DNA of 64,000 nucleotides, from positions 124,001-188,000 of the forward strand of contig NZ_MSJM01000004.1 in assembly GCF_001921845.1 (NCBI RefSeq), written 5' to 3'. Under the pieces are notes generated by a model, which saw only the letters and a program-made list of their open reading frames with translations, ran no database searches and had not been told where the DNA came from. Shown here piece after piece: positions 59,101 through 64,000 of this stretch. The DNA is from Streptococcus cuniculi (GTDB lineage: Bacteria > Bacillota > Bacilli > Lactobacillales > Streptococcaceae). The position numbers and the translations under genes were made by a program. Positions within the stretch are counted from its first letter, which is position 1. Every line of letters begins with the position of its first letter.

Positions 59101-59129
59101 GAAAATCTGTCGTTTTTTCTAAAAAGCAT
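53166..59129 (-). CDS. Very large YSIRK/LPXTG repeat surface protein (adhesin-like)
   Basis: The 1987-residue protein has a YSIRK-type signal (FSLRKYKVGVCSVFLGS, residues ~9-25; cleavage after VYA near 40) and an LPATGEE sorting signal with a membrane helix and basic tail at the C-terminus. Residues 42-300 form an N-terminal adhesive domain, and 320-490 a DUF11-like domain (LGIEVKNTGNGITMGDV). A Cadherin-like domain lies near 505-595. Three long ~229-residue repeats with VDTIDTAAKVVPITPP and KEGTDTITAIAKDEAGNA follow (~600-1290), with a diverged fourth to ~1390. Five shorter Rib-like repeats (TPLTEADILAKVTIPTGSN) run about 1496-1900, and a Pro-rich wall spacer precedes the anchor. It is secreted and attached to peptidoglycan by sortase. 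Confidence 0.92.
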   Translation of the reverse strand: MLFRKNDRFSLRKYKVGVCSVFLGSILLGSQLVALPHVYAATGTSLGTDNYATDDEARAANLTAPANANPVHDIRVRNQTYMEGDGANLTPTNNRWDTDNLPGWTIEPGTSGSNEVSVFYDNMNPVNTGGLVANGVTLGSIYQQALNGRDLPWLTSYWMSYRARPSWGVIVPSTETRLLYLKAGQGVSQTFDVAPGQHFAVEGFMIGAQGTGPNGARIRFYDADNGQELTGMYSPGSSNAGKNYPASWGAVTSFGRVPAGVNRIKAVISAQATPLILGPMDFIGGSNLEIFKDIIETERMGSPTLSHDNDNAYDGGKAIREGDIVTLGIEVKNTGNGITMGDVTINDTIPEGFEYVPDSFKIMTENGRDVTASYGAGSFVIGNDGTVIFKPVYNKGKNGIYRARYLQGPFNTIGFADFDPGNGPDRKKTSSFKVTYKVKAKVTKDTVGVDANGQPTDMKTVFSQPSVSFINLWQGENERRTNYAPVVRMSMGTNTPPVIENTIKTLTIQNGDADAQAKLDSLAAAANTTTTDYEDDIRHHPTAKAIKTIVDGKGVAVADLATALEKAGTYTITYEATDADGNKSNLVTTTLTIIDTKAPAAPAVDTIDTAAKVVPITPPADADLKTIEVTFPGKNTPVVVTKNPDGTWSADGQPVPVVNGKLQLPIPTDVTLKEGTDTITAIAKDEAGNASQPGKASVTNQAPEVTVPGAATTQEKGQQVNILDGVTTTDTEDDTDAQDGKRTALKLNITAPDGSTTSYLKKGDGTVVKLVTQADGTVTEEPAQATDLSAFPLNKVGNYSIEATPIDSDGKAGAPKTYTLTVSDTTAPQAPVVDTIDTAAKVVPITPPADADLKTIEVTFPGKNTPVVVTKNPDGTWSADGQPVPVVNGKLQLPIPTDVTLKEGTDTITAIAKDEAGNASQPGKASVTNQAPEVTVPAAVAPKEKGETADILAGVTATDTEDDADKQDGKTTAIKFKITAPDGSTTSYLKKGDGTIVKLVTQADGTVTEEPAQATELTALRLNQAGDYSIEATPIDSDGKEGTAKTYTVTASDTTAPQAPAVDTIDTAAKVVPITPPTDADLKTIEVTFPGKNTPVVVTKNPDGTWSADGQPVPVVNGKLQLPIPTDVTLKEGTDTVTAIAKDEAGNASQPGKASVTNQAPEVTVPAATPKEKGQTADILAGVTATDTEDDTDAQDGKATAIKFKITAPDGSTTSYLKKGDGTVVKLVTQADGTVTEEPAQATELTALPLNQVGTYSIEATPIDSDGKEGTSKTYTFEVADKPDSPKIATVDTSATHVPITIGNKGNPTKLEVTFPGKDGNPIVVTLTKDPQTGTWKTADGVEIPVAADGSLSVPVPNHATMQEGKDQITAVASNGISSSDPGKGEITNQAPVVTTVDASEQVIGTTVDLTAQVKSVTDKEDDTDSNDAKVSSITAYKIRKPDGTEMTITPDEAKNFVPDQFGNYIVTVVATDSDGKVGEQVFNLPVIDRDPVFDKDKHHSATELLTVDQHTPITDADILAKVTLPDGSAGVPKVIGTIPTTDIPGNKGTVAVQIDYPDGTSEVVEVPIVVTPVPKTDKDSFKSGAGSLTIPKDTVLTDTDILNKVTIPTGSNGVPKVIGKLPDTGTSGDKGTVAVQIDYPDGTSEVVEVPVTVTDTPVKVDDKDAYQPATILLVVPQNGPISPDDLLAKVTIPTGSNGVATVIGTIPTTDQAGDRGTVTIQIDYPDGSSETVEVPVMVTPAPLADQDKYQPGAGSVTVSQHTPLTEADILAKVTIPTGSNASVKLLDAVPTTDRSGDKGKIRVQLTYPDGSTEIVEVPVMVTPVTPKDPILPTVTPLTVPQHTPITKDDVHKHVKLPAGAKIVSIGDIPSTETPGVKKAIQVVVELPDGRTVTVAVPVVVTPVDDPQPEPIPPQPNPNPQPDPGQPHQPGTSGTTTVVPGSTKTAKILPATGEERSIAAVLLGILLVTVAGLVAFMKKGVRKDEAE
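53420..54640 (-). repeat. Five Rib-like repeats in the adhesin
   Basis: Each unit is about 80-86 residues (about 250 bp) and shares the pattern ...LTVxQHTPITxADILAKVTxP...GxxxVxIDYPDGxSExVEVPVxVTP. The fifth unit (nearest the anchor) is most diverged. Such repeats vary in number by recombination. Confidence 0.85.
55270..57340 (-). repeat. Three near-identical ~685-bp repeats in the adhesin
   Basis: The phrase GTATCAATGGTATCAAC recurs at about 57305, 56615 and 55930, with spacing of ~690 and ~683 bp. Each unit encodes an Ig-like domain pair with TFPGKNTPVVVTKNPDGTWS and TVTEEPAQATxL. A more diverged fourth unit follows at 54960-55260. They are expected to recombine. Confidence 0.85.
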
Positions 59130-59170
59130 CTGTTAACCCCTTTTATTTTTTTACTTTGTTCTACGTTTAT

Positions 59171-59343
59171 CCCAAAACGTAGGAGTTTCTGAACTAGCTT
59201 TTACATCGCATTTTATGATGGTAGCATTTTTTAATATGCTACGAGCTCCCCCACTATTGAGAAGATGGTAAGCAGAACAAAGATTTCATTCTAATTGTAT
59301 CATACTTGTTCCCAAACTCCTAGTATTTTGAACTAATTTTTAC
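59171..59343. repeat. Paired direct and inverted repeats between the adhesin and the recombinase
   Basis: CCCAAAACGTAGGAGTTTCT (59171) and CCCAAACTCCTAGTATTTTG (59311) begin two imperfect ~34-bp direct repeats ending GAACTA..TTTTAC. Within them TAGGAGTTT and AAACTCCTA (59180-59188, 59314-59322) form an inverted pair. Between them lies a GTAGCAT/ATGCTAC hairpin. The arrangement resembles a resolvase or inversion site, but this is not proven. Confidence 0.45.
59293..59304 (-). promoter_or_regulatory. Extended -10 promoter for the adhesin
   Basis: On the minus strand TATGATACAAT is an extended -10 (TGa-TACAAT, 59294-59299). It leaves an unusually long ~160-base leader before the adhesin start at 59129, which contains the GTAGCAT hairpin. 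Confidence 0.5.
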
Positions 59344-59939
59344 TCTTTTTTTGCTTTTTTTAGCCAATTATAGCAAGTTGTTTTGGGAATATTTAATCGC
59401 TTGGCTGCTTCTTGCACTGTTATTTTCTTACTATTCCACAATTGAAATATTTCATCGAAATTGATGGGTTTTCTTTTTCTAGGTCTTCCGAACTTAACCC
59501 CTTTCTTCCTAGCTTCTTTAATCCCTTCTTTCTGGCGTTGTAGCAGATTTTCTCTTTCTACCTGGGCCACATAGGAAAGAATTTGCAGGACTAAGTCTGA
59601 GATAAATTTTCCCGTCACATTCGTATCATCGGTCGTTTTTGTATTCAATAATGCGAAGTCACATACCTTAATATCAATTTCTTTTTCTTTAATTAAATAA
59701 CGCCATTGTTCAATAATTTCATCATAATTTCTACCTAAGCGATCTATGGATTTAATTACCAATTCATCCCCTTTTTCAAGTTTTTTTAGGAGTCGTCTGT
59801 AAGCGACCCTATGGAAGTTTTTTCCAGACGAACGGTCTATATAAATCTGTCTATCCTGAACTCCTTCCTGATACATCACTGTCATCTGTCTATCAATATT
59901 CTGTTCTTTTGTAGATACTCTAACGTACCCGTATTTCAT
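59340..59939 (-). CDS. Serine recombinase of the resolvase/invertase family
   Basis: The 199-residue product starts MKYGYVRVSTKEQNIDRQM, with the active-site Ser at residue 9 (VRVSTKEQ) and the conserved SIDRLGRNYDEII near 70. The long helix LSYVAQVERENLLQRQKEGIK follows near 130. It ends in a helix-turn-helix DNA-binding domain (KITVQEAAKRLNIPKTTCYNWLKKA). The start follows AATAGGAGGTTATTTT; a longer form is less likely. It lies just upstream of the adhesin, in the same direction. It may resolve or invert local DNA, or be a residual transposon/plasmid gene; no partner transposase is seen. Confidence 0.88.
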   Translation of the reverse strand: MKYGYVRVSTKEQNIDRQMTVMYQEGVQDRQIYIDRSSGKNFHRVAYRRLLKKLEKGDELVIKSIDRLGRNYDEIIEQWRYLIKEKEIDIKVCDFALLNTKTTDDTNVTGKFISDLVLQILSYVAQVERENLLQRQKEGIKEARKKGVKFGRPRKRKPINFDEIFQLWNSKKITVQEAAKRLNIPKTTCYNWLKKAKKE

Positions 59940-60294
59940 AAAATAACCTCCTATTCTTATACAAAGAAACAAGACCTAATAGTCCATTGTCAAACAGTAA
60001 GTTTTTATGATTACAATACAATTAGAAAGTCAGGAAAACGATAACCCACTAAAGTGGGATAACAAACGATTTGTTTGGTTCTGTCACCTTATTCGTTCAT
60101 CTATTTGCGCTCTATTACTAACGCTTCACAACTGTCCCTTGCTGATAGCATCTCATGTTGATAGTCACTTTCTTTCTATGACTCCTCTAAGATGAGGAAG
60201 AGCGTGCTTCCTTATCGCGAATGAATCCTTTCTTGCACCAACAAAATGAGGCTCTATAGTTCCCAGGAGCGGTGAAACGACCAAGGAGACTATA

Positions 60295-60459
60295 GTGCCT
60301 TATCAAAATGTCATGTATGATCCAAAAAAGAAACGGTTCACGTTTGATTGGAAAAGAATACCCTTTCCTAGCGTACATCTATTGGAACACCTCTATCATA
60401 CTATAAATCCTACAGAAGGAAAAATTTCTACCCATCTGACGGCATTTTTTCTCAGATGA
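60295..60459 (+). other. Unassigned 54-codon plus-strand open frame
   Basis: From GTG 60295 (or ATG 60313) to TGA 60459 the frame reads VPYQNVMYDPKKKRFTFDWK and on to THLTAFFLR. Charge and aromatic content look protein-like and could be the remnant of a longer gene. There is no clear ribosome binding site, and I do not recognise it. Confidence 0.25.
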
Positions 60460-60548
60460 GCCAAGTTACTCATGCAAAGAGAGGCTGGGATATAAGTACC
60501 CAACCTCCTTAATTTTATAATTTGAGTAGCTTGACGCAGTAGTTGTCG

Positions 60549-60655
60549 GGCTTGTAAAACATTGATAAATCAATATTCTACAAGCCACGTCAACCTTGCG
60601 GGGGTGGGACAACGAAATCGAACTCTTACGAGTTATCGATTTCTGTCCCACTCCC
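60549..60655. repeat. Two adjacent intergenic hairpins (dispersed repeat element)
   Basis: GGCTTGTA (60549-60556) pairs with TACAAGCC (60579-60586) around ATTGAT-AA-ATCAAT. Then GGGGTGGGACAacGAAATCGA pairs with TCGATTTCtGTCCCACtCCC (60601-60655). The second hairpin resembles the 10011-10137 element and is likely a mobile-type intergenic repeat also acting as a terminator of the GH4 gene. Confidence 0.6.
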
Positions 60656-60689
60656 TCTTCTGTTTTCTACTCAAACCCTGGGCATCTCA

Positions 60690-62015
60690 CTAGCGTAACT
60701 CTGGCCAGTATGCGCGGTTCGCTTCGTATAACTCATCTAAGACCTTTTTCCCAACTGTATAGTTTGGAATGGTCTTATTGAGCATGACAGCTTCAAGAGC
60801 TGTTTGGTAAGATCCTGTCAACGCAGCATCTACTGTTAATTTTTCATAGGCTTTCTGCATTTCCATCAAACCTTTTTGGAAGGTCGGAATCGCACCAATA
60901 TTGATGGTTTCAGCGCCCATGCTGCCCACATAGGCTGGCACTTCCACCACCGCTTCTGGATCAAAATTGGAAATGGCTCCATGGTTTTTCTTGTTGACCG
61001 TAAAACGCTCTCTGGTATTGTGAATAATCGCATAGGCAATGTCCACAATATAATTACCATGAACCCCTGCATGAAGAGAAGAGTCCTTGGCTGTTCCTGC
61101 TTGGATAACACGGCGGCATTCTTCATAAATCCGCTTTTCACGGCCCTGCATCACATAATCCCCTCGTGTAAAGTCAACCGAATCATGCTTCATCGCTTCA
61201 TCACACGTCAAATAGTATTGGAGGTAGCAATTTGGGAAATAGTCGGGGAAGCGTTTGAAGAGGCTGACCATTTGGCGATAGGTATTGATCCAGTATTGGT
61301 CTTCTTTCGTCTCTTCGTTGGACTGCAAGAGGGTATCAATTTTCCCTGACACAACATCTTCCCGCAACTGTGGCAGCAAATCCTGCCCATTTTCATCATA
61401 GATATGGGTCCACCAGCCAAAGTGATTCAAGCCAAAGTAAGATAAGGTGAGATCGCGCAACTCCTTGTTGAAATAACTAGCGATGGCGCCTTCAATTGAA
61501 ATCGGCATATCACAGATACACAAGACTCTCGCTTCTGGAAACTCCCGATAAATCGCTTCCGACAAAATCGCTTCTGGATTGGTGTAGTTTAAAATCCAGG
61601 CATTTGGACATAGTTCCTTGACCTTGCGAATAATATCGAGGACCGCTGGGATGACACGTAAGGCAAAGGAGAATCCTCCCAAACCACAGGTTTCTTGCCC
61701 GATGACACCATTTTGAATACAGATTTTTTCGTCGATCGCGCGTTGCTTGTTCAAGCCCGGACGAATTTGCATAAAGAGGAAATCTGCCCCTGTAAAAGCT
61801 GCATCTATATCGGTTGTATATGATACCTGTACCTTAGAGCCTGTTTCACGATAGTACATTTCCGTATACTGACCCAGTAGACGGACCCGTTCGCTATCAT
61901 TATCATATAAAACAAGCTCTGACAGGTTCAATTCCTCTGCCCGTTGCCGTAGCACTTCTAAGATACCTGGAGATTGAGTAGAACCTCCACCCACCATTAC
62001 AAACTTATAGCCCAT
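60690..62015 (-). CDS. 6-phospho-alpha-glucosidase, GH4 (GlvA/MalH-like)
   Basis: The 441-residue NAD- and metal-dependent enzyme hydrolyses phosphorylated alpha-glucosides such as maltose 6-phosphate. It has the dinucleotide loop FVMVGGGSTQSPGILE near residue 5 and QETCGLGGFSFALR near 108. The metal-binding LCICDMPISIEG is near 165; the CDMP motif is the known marker of the alpha class (the beta class has CNVP). GLNHFGWW, the FPNCYLQYYL region and NFDPEAVVEVPAYVG complete the core. I choose ATG 62015 because AAGGAGG is 10 bases before it; an ATG three codons upstream is too close to that ribosome binding site. It follows the EIICB gene, so alpha-glucoside phosphates are its likely substrates. 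Confidence 0.9.
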   Translation of the reverse strand: MGYKFVMVGGGSTQSPGILEVLRQRAEELNLSELVLYDNDSERVRLLGQYTEMYYRETGSKVQVSYTTDIDAAFTGADFLFMQIRPGLNKQRAIDEKICIQNGVIGQETCGLGGFSFALRVIPAVLDIIRKVKELCPNAWILNYTNPEAILSEAIYREFPEARVLCICDMPISIEGAIASYFNKELRDLTLSYFGLNHFGWWTHIYDENGQDLLPQLREDVVSGKIDTLLQSNEETKEDQYWINTYRQMVSLFKRFPDYFPNCYLQYYLTCDEAMKHDSVDFTRGDYVMQGREKRIYEECRRVIQAGTAKDSSLHAGVHGNYIVDIAYAIIHNTRERFTVNKKNHGAISNFDPEAVVEVPAYVGSMGAETINIGAIPTFQKGLMEMQKAYEKLTVDAALTGSYQTALEAVMLNKTIPNYTVGKKVLDELYEANRAYWPELR

Positions 62016-62043
62016 AGTATACATACCTCCTTTTTTCTAATGG

Positions 62044-63606
62044 CTATTTGAGTGTTGCCAAATATTGTTCAATCTTTTCACGTTGTTGTTGCACATCAAC
62101 CCCGATGACAATTTGAATATGTTTGCCCTTGTCCACGATACCAGAAGATTGGACTTCTTCTTTCAGAAAGGCGATGTCCACCTTGGACTCATCTTCCACA
62201 TCGATTCTCAAGCGTGTGTAACAATTGATAATGTTGATGATGTTTCCTGCTCCACCTAGACCATGGACAATGTTTAAGGTCTGGGCATCTGCTTGCTGAC
62301 CAGCAGCTCCTGTAGTGCTTTCTGCAACGGCGCTCTCAACTGGTGTTGCCACCAATTCCCGCTCTCTACCTAGGGTTGGAATATTTAATTTTTCAATCAA
62401 GAATTTAAAGACTACATACTCTAGCAAGGCCGACAAGACAAAGACAACTGGAATCCAGTATTGATGACCCAAACGGACTGGCAAGGCTAGACTGTTGATA
62501 ATCATGTTGATCCCTGTATCAAACTGCACACTGATTCCTACAAGATTGGTCACAAGCAAGGTTAAACCATAAACGACTGCATGCGCTACCCAAAGAATAG
62601 GCGATAAGAAGAGGAATAAAAATTCAAGTGGCTCTGTCACCCCTGCCATAAAGGCTGTCACAACTGTTGGAATCAAGATGGCAGCTACCTTCTTCTTGTT
62701 TTCACTGCGAGCTGTTTTCCATAGGGCAAAGGCAATCCCGATCGGTAGGGAAATAGAACCAAAGTTTGATAAGTAACCAATGGATGGGTGCATGCTGGTC
62801 AATTGATTTGCATTTCCCAATTCAGCCAACCAGATATTGTAGGCACCGTGGAAGGTTTGCCCTGCAATGTCTGCCGTACCACCAAGTGGTGTATAAAACA
62901 ATGGCATCCACAAGAAGTGGTGGAGCCCCACAGGAAGCAACAAGCGGTTCAAGAAACCATAGAAGAAGAACCCGATAGAACCTGCTGTGGTGGTCGTTTT
63001 CACTACTGCTTCAACACCTGCATTGACCATCGGCCAAATGTAGGTAATCACCATGGCAAATATGGTTACAAGAAAGACCAGAATCATATAAACTGACTTT
63101 GTTCCTGCATAAGGCGAGAGGTACTTATGGAGCTTAATTTCACCCCATTTATTGACTGCCCAACCGACTAAGACCCCGAGGAAAATCCCAAGAAAAACCC
63201 CCATGTCTGTCACTTGGATGCCAAAGACCATCCCTTGACCTGTTCCGTATAGGCCTTGCTCACCTGCTTCTGCCAAGCGATTGGTCAGGGTCAGCCAAGC
63301 ATTGTTGGCATATAGGAAAATCAAGTAGGAAACAATTCCTAAGATTGCTGCATCTGTCTTGTACTTTTGCTTGGCTAGGGCAGTTGCAATTCCCACACAG
63401 AAAATTACGCCCAACTGGCCAATCATTCCTCCTGATAAGATACTAAAAATGTATTGACCGACCGACTGTAGGGCCACCGGCATAAATTCCAGCTTGAAAA
63501 TCGCACAGACAGATAGAATAATCCCTGTCACGGCCATAAACATCACAGGCTGGATAATCGCCTTTGAAAATACATTTACCGACTTCATCATTTTCTCTTT
63601 CATCAT
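62044..63606 (-). CDS. PTS alpha-glucoside EIICB (MalX/GlvC-like)
   Basis: The 520-residue fusion carries an N-terminal EIIC-Glc membrane domain with about ten segments (PVGLHHFLWMPLFYTPLGG; AFMAGVTEPLEFLFLF). A C-terminal EIIB follows with phosphorylated Cys in IINIINCYTRLRIDVED near residue 450. No EIIA domain is fused, so it must use EIIA-Glc from elsewhere. It lies 28 bases upstream of the GH4 gene. Two adjacent ATGs (63606, 63603) follow AAAGGATGAC; either may be used. The substrate is probably maltose, trehalose-like or sucrose-isomer alpha-glucosides. Confidence 0.9.
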   Translation of the reverse strand: MMKEKMMKSVNVFSKAIIQPVMFMAVTGIILSVCAIFKLEFMPVALQSVGQYIFSILSGGMIGQLGVIFCVGIATALAKQKYKTDAAILGIVSYLIFLYANNAWLTLTNRLAEAGEQGLYGTGQGMVFGIQVTDMGVFLGIFLGVLVGWAVNKWGEIKLHKYLSPYAGTKSVYMILVFLVTIFAMVITYIWPMVNAGVEAVVKTTTTAGSIGFFFYGFLNRLLLPVGLHHFLWMPLFYTPLGGTADIAGQTFHGAYNIWLAELGNANQLTSMHPSIGYLSNFGSISLPIGIAFALWKTARSENKKKVAAILIPTVVTAFMAGVTEPLEFLFLFLSPILWVAHAVVYGLTLLVTNLVGISVQFDTGINMIINSLALPVRLGHQYWIPVVFVLSALLEYVVFKFLIEKLNIPTLGRERELVATPVESAVAESTTGAAGQQADAQTLNIVHGLGGAGNIINIINCYTRLRIDVEDESKVDIAFLKEEVQSSGIVDKGKHIQIVIGVDVQQQREKIEQYLATLK

Positions 63607-63607
63607 G

Positions 63608-64000
63608 TCATCCTTTCTCCATATCTCCTATATTGCCATAATGATACAACTGAATCCCATTTTCTTGAAACATCTGGCTGACCGTTTCATCACACAAAAT
63701 CGCGACTTCCTTGATTCTCCCGATGTTAAATGAGGAGTGGTAATACAATTCCTCATCGACAAAAGCGGGATGCACCATCAGTTCTGTCACTTCATGGTCT
63801 TTGAGTTGATCCAGCACAGCTTGCAGTTCTTTCAAGCACTCGTCTTTCCTGTTTTCAAACGAATGAGTAATATCTCGTATGGCTGGATAATTCATCAGGT
63901 CTAAAAATCCTGTAATCCCCAGTTGATAGTTCAGCGAGAGAGCCTCTTCTAAGCCGTAGGCATTCCGAAATGGCAACTGGTATCGTTCAGAAATTCTCTG
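63608..64000 (-). CDS. ChbG/YdjC-family carbohydrate deacetylase, C-terminal part (runs off the right edge)
   Basis: The last 130 residues of a YdjC-like protein are visible. They include QLPFRNAYGLEEALSLNYQ, then LMVHPAFVDEELYYHSSF and FNIGRIKEVAILCDE, which match the metal/substrate loop HPGYVDE of ChbG chitobiose deacetylase. The family removes N-acetyl groups from phosphorylated N-acetylated disaccharides. The stop lies one base before the EIICB start, so it heads or precedes this operon. The combination with an alpha-glucoside PTS is unexpected and may mean an N-acetylated alpha-linked sugar is the cargo. The N-terminal metal site is outside the window. Confidence 0.78.
   Translation of the reverse strand, partial: QRISERYQLPFRNAYGLEEALSLNYQLGITGFLDLMNYPAIRDITHSFENRKDECLKELQAVLDQLKDHEVTELMVHPAFVDEELYYHSSFNIGRIKEVAILCDETVSQMFQENGIQLYHYGNIGDMEKG

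Larger units (their letters stand above)
59940..60689. other. Spacer of ~750 bp with degenerate sequence and hairpins
   Basis: I see no complete gene. The part 60000-60290 looks like decayed coding sequence without a frame I trust. A short plus-strand open frame lies at 60295-60459 (listed separately). The last 200 bases hold two hairpin repeats. A GAGGCTGGGA...CCCAACCTCC stem at about 60480-60515 may be a terminator. Confidence 0.6.

Noticed and set aside
59340..59939. Prophage or integrative element signature from the recombinase
   Set aside because: No integrase partner genes, capsid, conjugation or replication genes or clear att sites flank it.

Overview
The window looks like a chromosomal segment of a low-GC, lactic-acid-metabolism Firmicute, almost certainly a Streptococcus. 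The evidence is a streptococcal-type Obg, the RexAB recombination nuclease (not RecBCD), a water-forming NADH oxidase with the [11 protein letters not shown] active site, BOX-like intergenic repeats, a YSIRK/LPXTG surface protein, the ccdA-thioredoxin-msrAB export/repair cluster and many PTS-linked sugar genes. I cannot resolve the species. I saw no rRNA, tRNA, CRISPR array or prophage module. Nearly all genes are on the minus strand, so transcription runs from high to low coordinates.

Layout: 1-4.4 kb is housekeeping (obgE partial, a 41-aa membrane peptide, uvrC, a probably frameshifted DUF6429-like gene, an LdcB-type carboxypeptidase lipoprotein). 4.5-12.7 kb is a beta-glucoside block: three GH1 6-phospho-beta-glucosidases, a HAD phosphatase, a histidine phosphatase, an aldo/keto reductase and a divergent AraC regulator. 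12.7-17.2 kb is an accessory stretch with an ISL3-type transposase remnant, a SUFU-domain gene, a thioesterase/nucleotidase pair, an unrecognised two-gene cassette (zinc ribbon plus membrane helix, and a 336-aa protein) and an IS200-type element.

17.3-30.7 kb holds two parallel carbohydrate operons, each led by a PRD-type regulator followed by PTS EIIA, EIIB and galactitol-type EIIC. In the first operon the EII genes precede an epimerase, a dehydrogenase and a 6-phospho-3-hexuloisomerase-like SIS protein. In the second, a KDPG-type aldolase lies between regulator and EIIA, and a galactonate dehydratase-like enzyme closes the operon. A frameshifted IS30 copy sits between the operons. I see no sugar-acid kinase in the second operon, suggesting that the PTS supplies the phosphate.

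31-45 kb is mostly core: an M20 amidohydrolase, a cysteine-cluster protein, rexA/rexB, pcrA, an unknown membrane protein, nox and a CsbD-like stress protein. 45.2-52.8 kb has a YesMN-type two-component pair and then a redox-repair operon: ccdA, a small Met/Lys/Asp-repeat lipoprotein, a thioredoxin lipoprotein carrying the same repeat, and a membrane-anchored MsrA-MsrB fusion. brnQ lies next to it, and the block is bracketed by two inverted ~204-bp BOX-like repeats.

53-64 kb holds a 1987-residue repeat-rich LPXTG adhesin with a 54-codon zinc-finger ORF overlapping its 3' end, a serine recombinase just upstream, a degenerate repeat-filled spacer, and an alpha-glucoside operon (ChbG-like deacetylase, PTS EIICB, GH4 6-phospho-alpha-glucosidase) running off the right edge. 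The observations I find most worth testing are the Met-rich lipoprotein in the Msr/thioredoxin operon, the unknown cassette at 15-16.2 kb, the apparently kinase-free aldonate PTS operon and the recombinase with paired repeats beside the adhesin.
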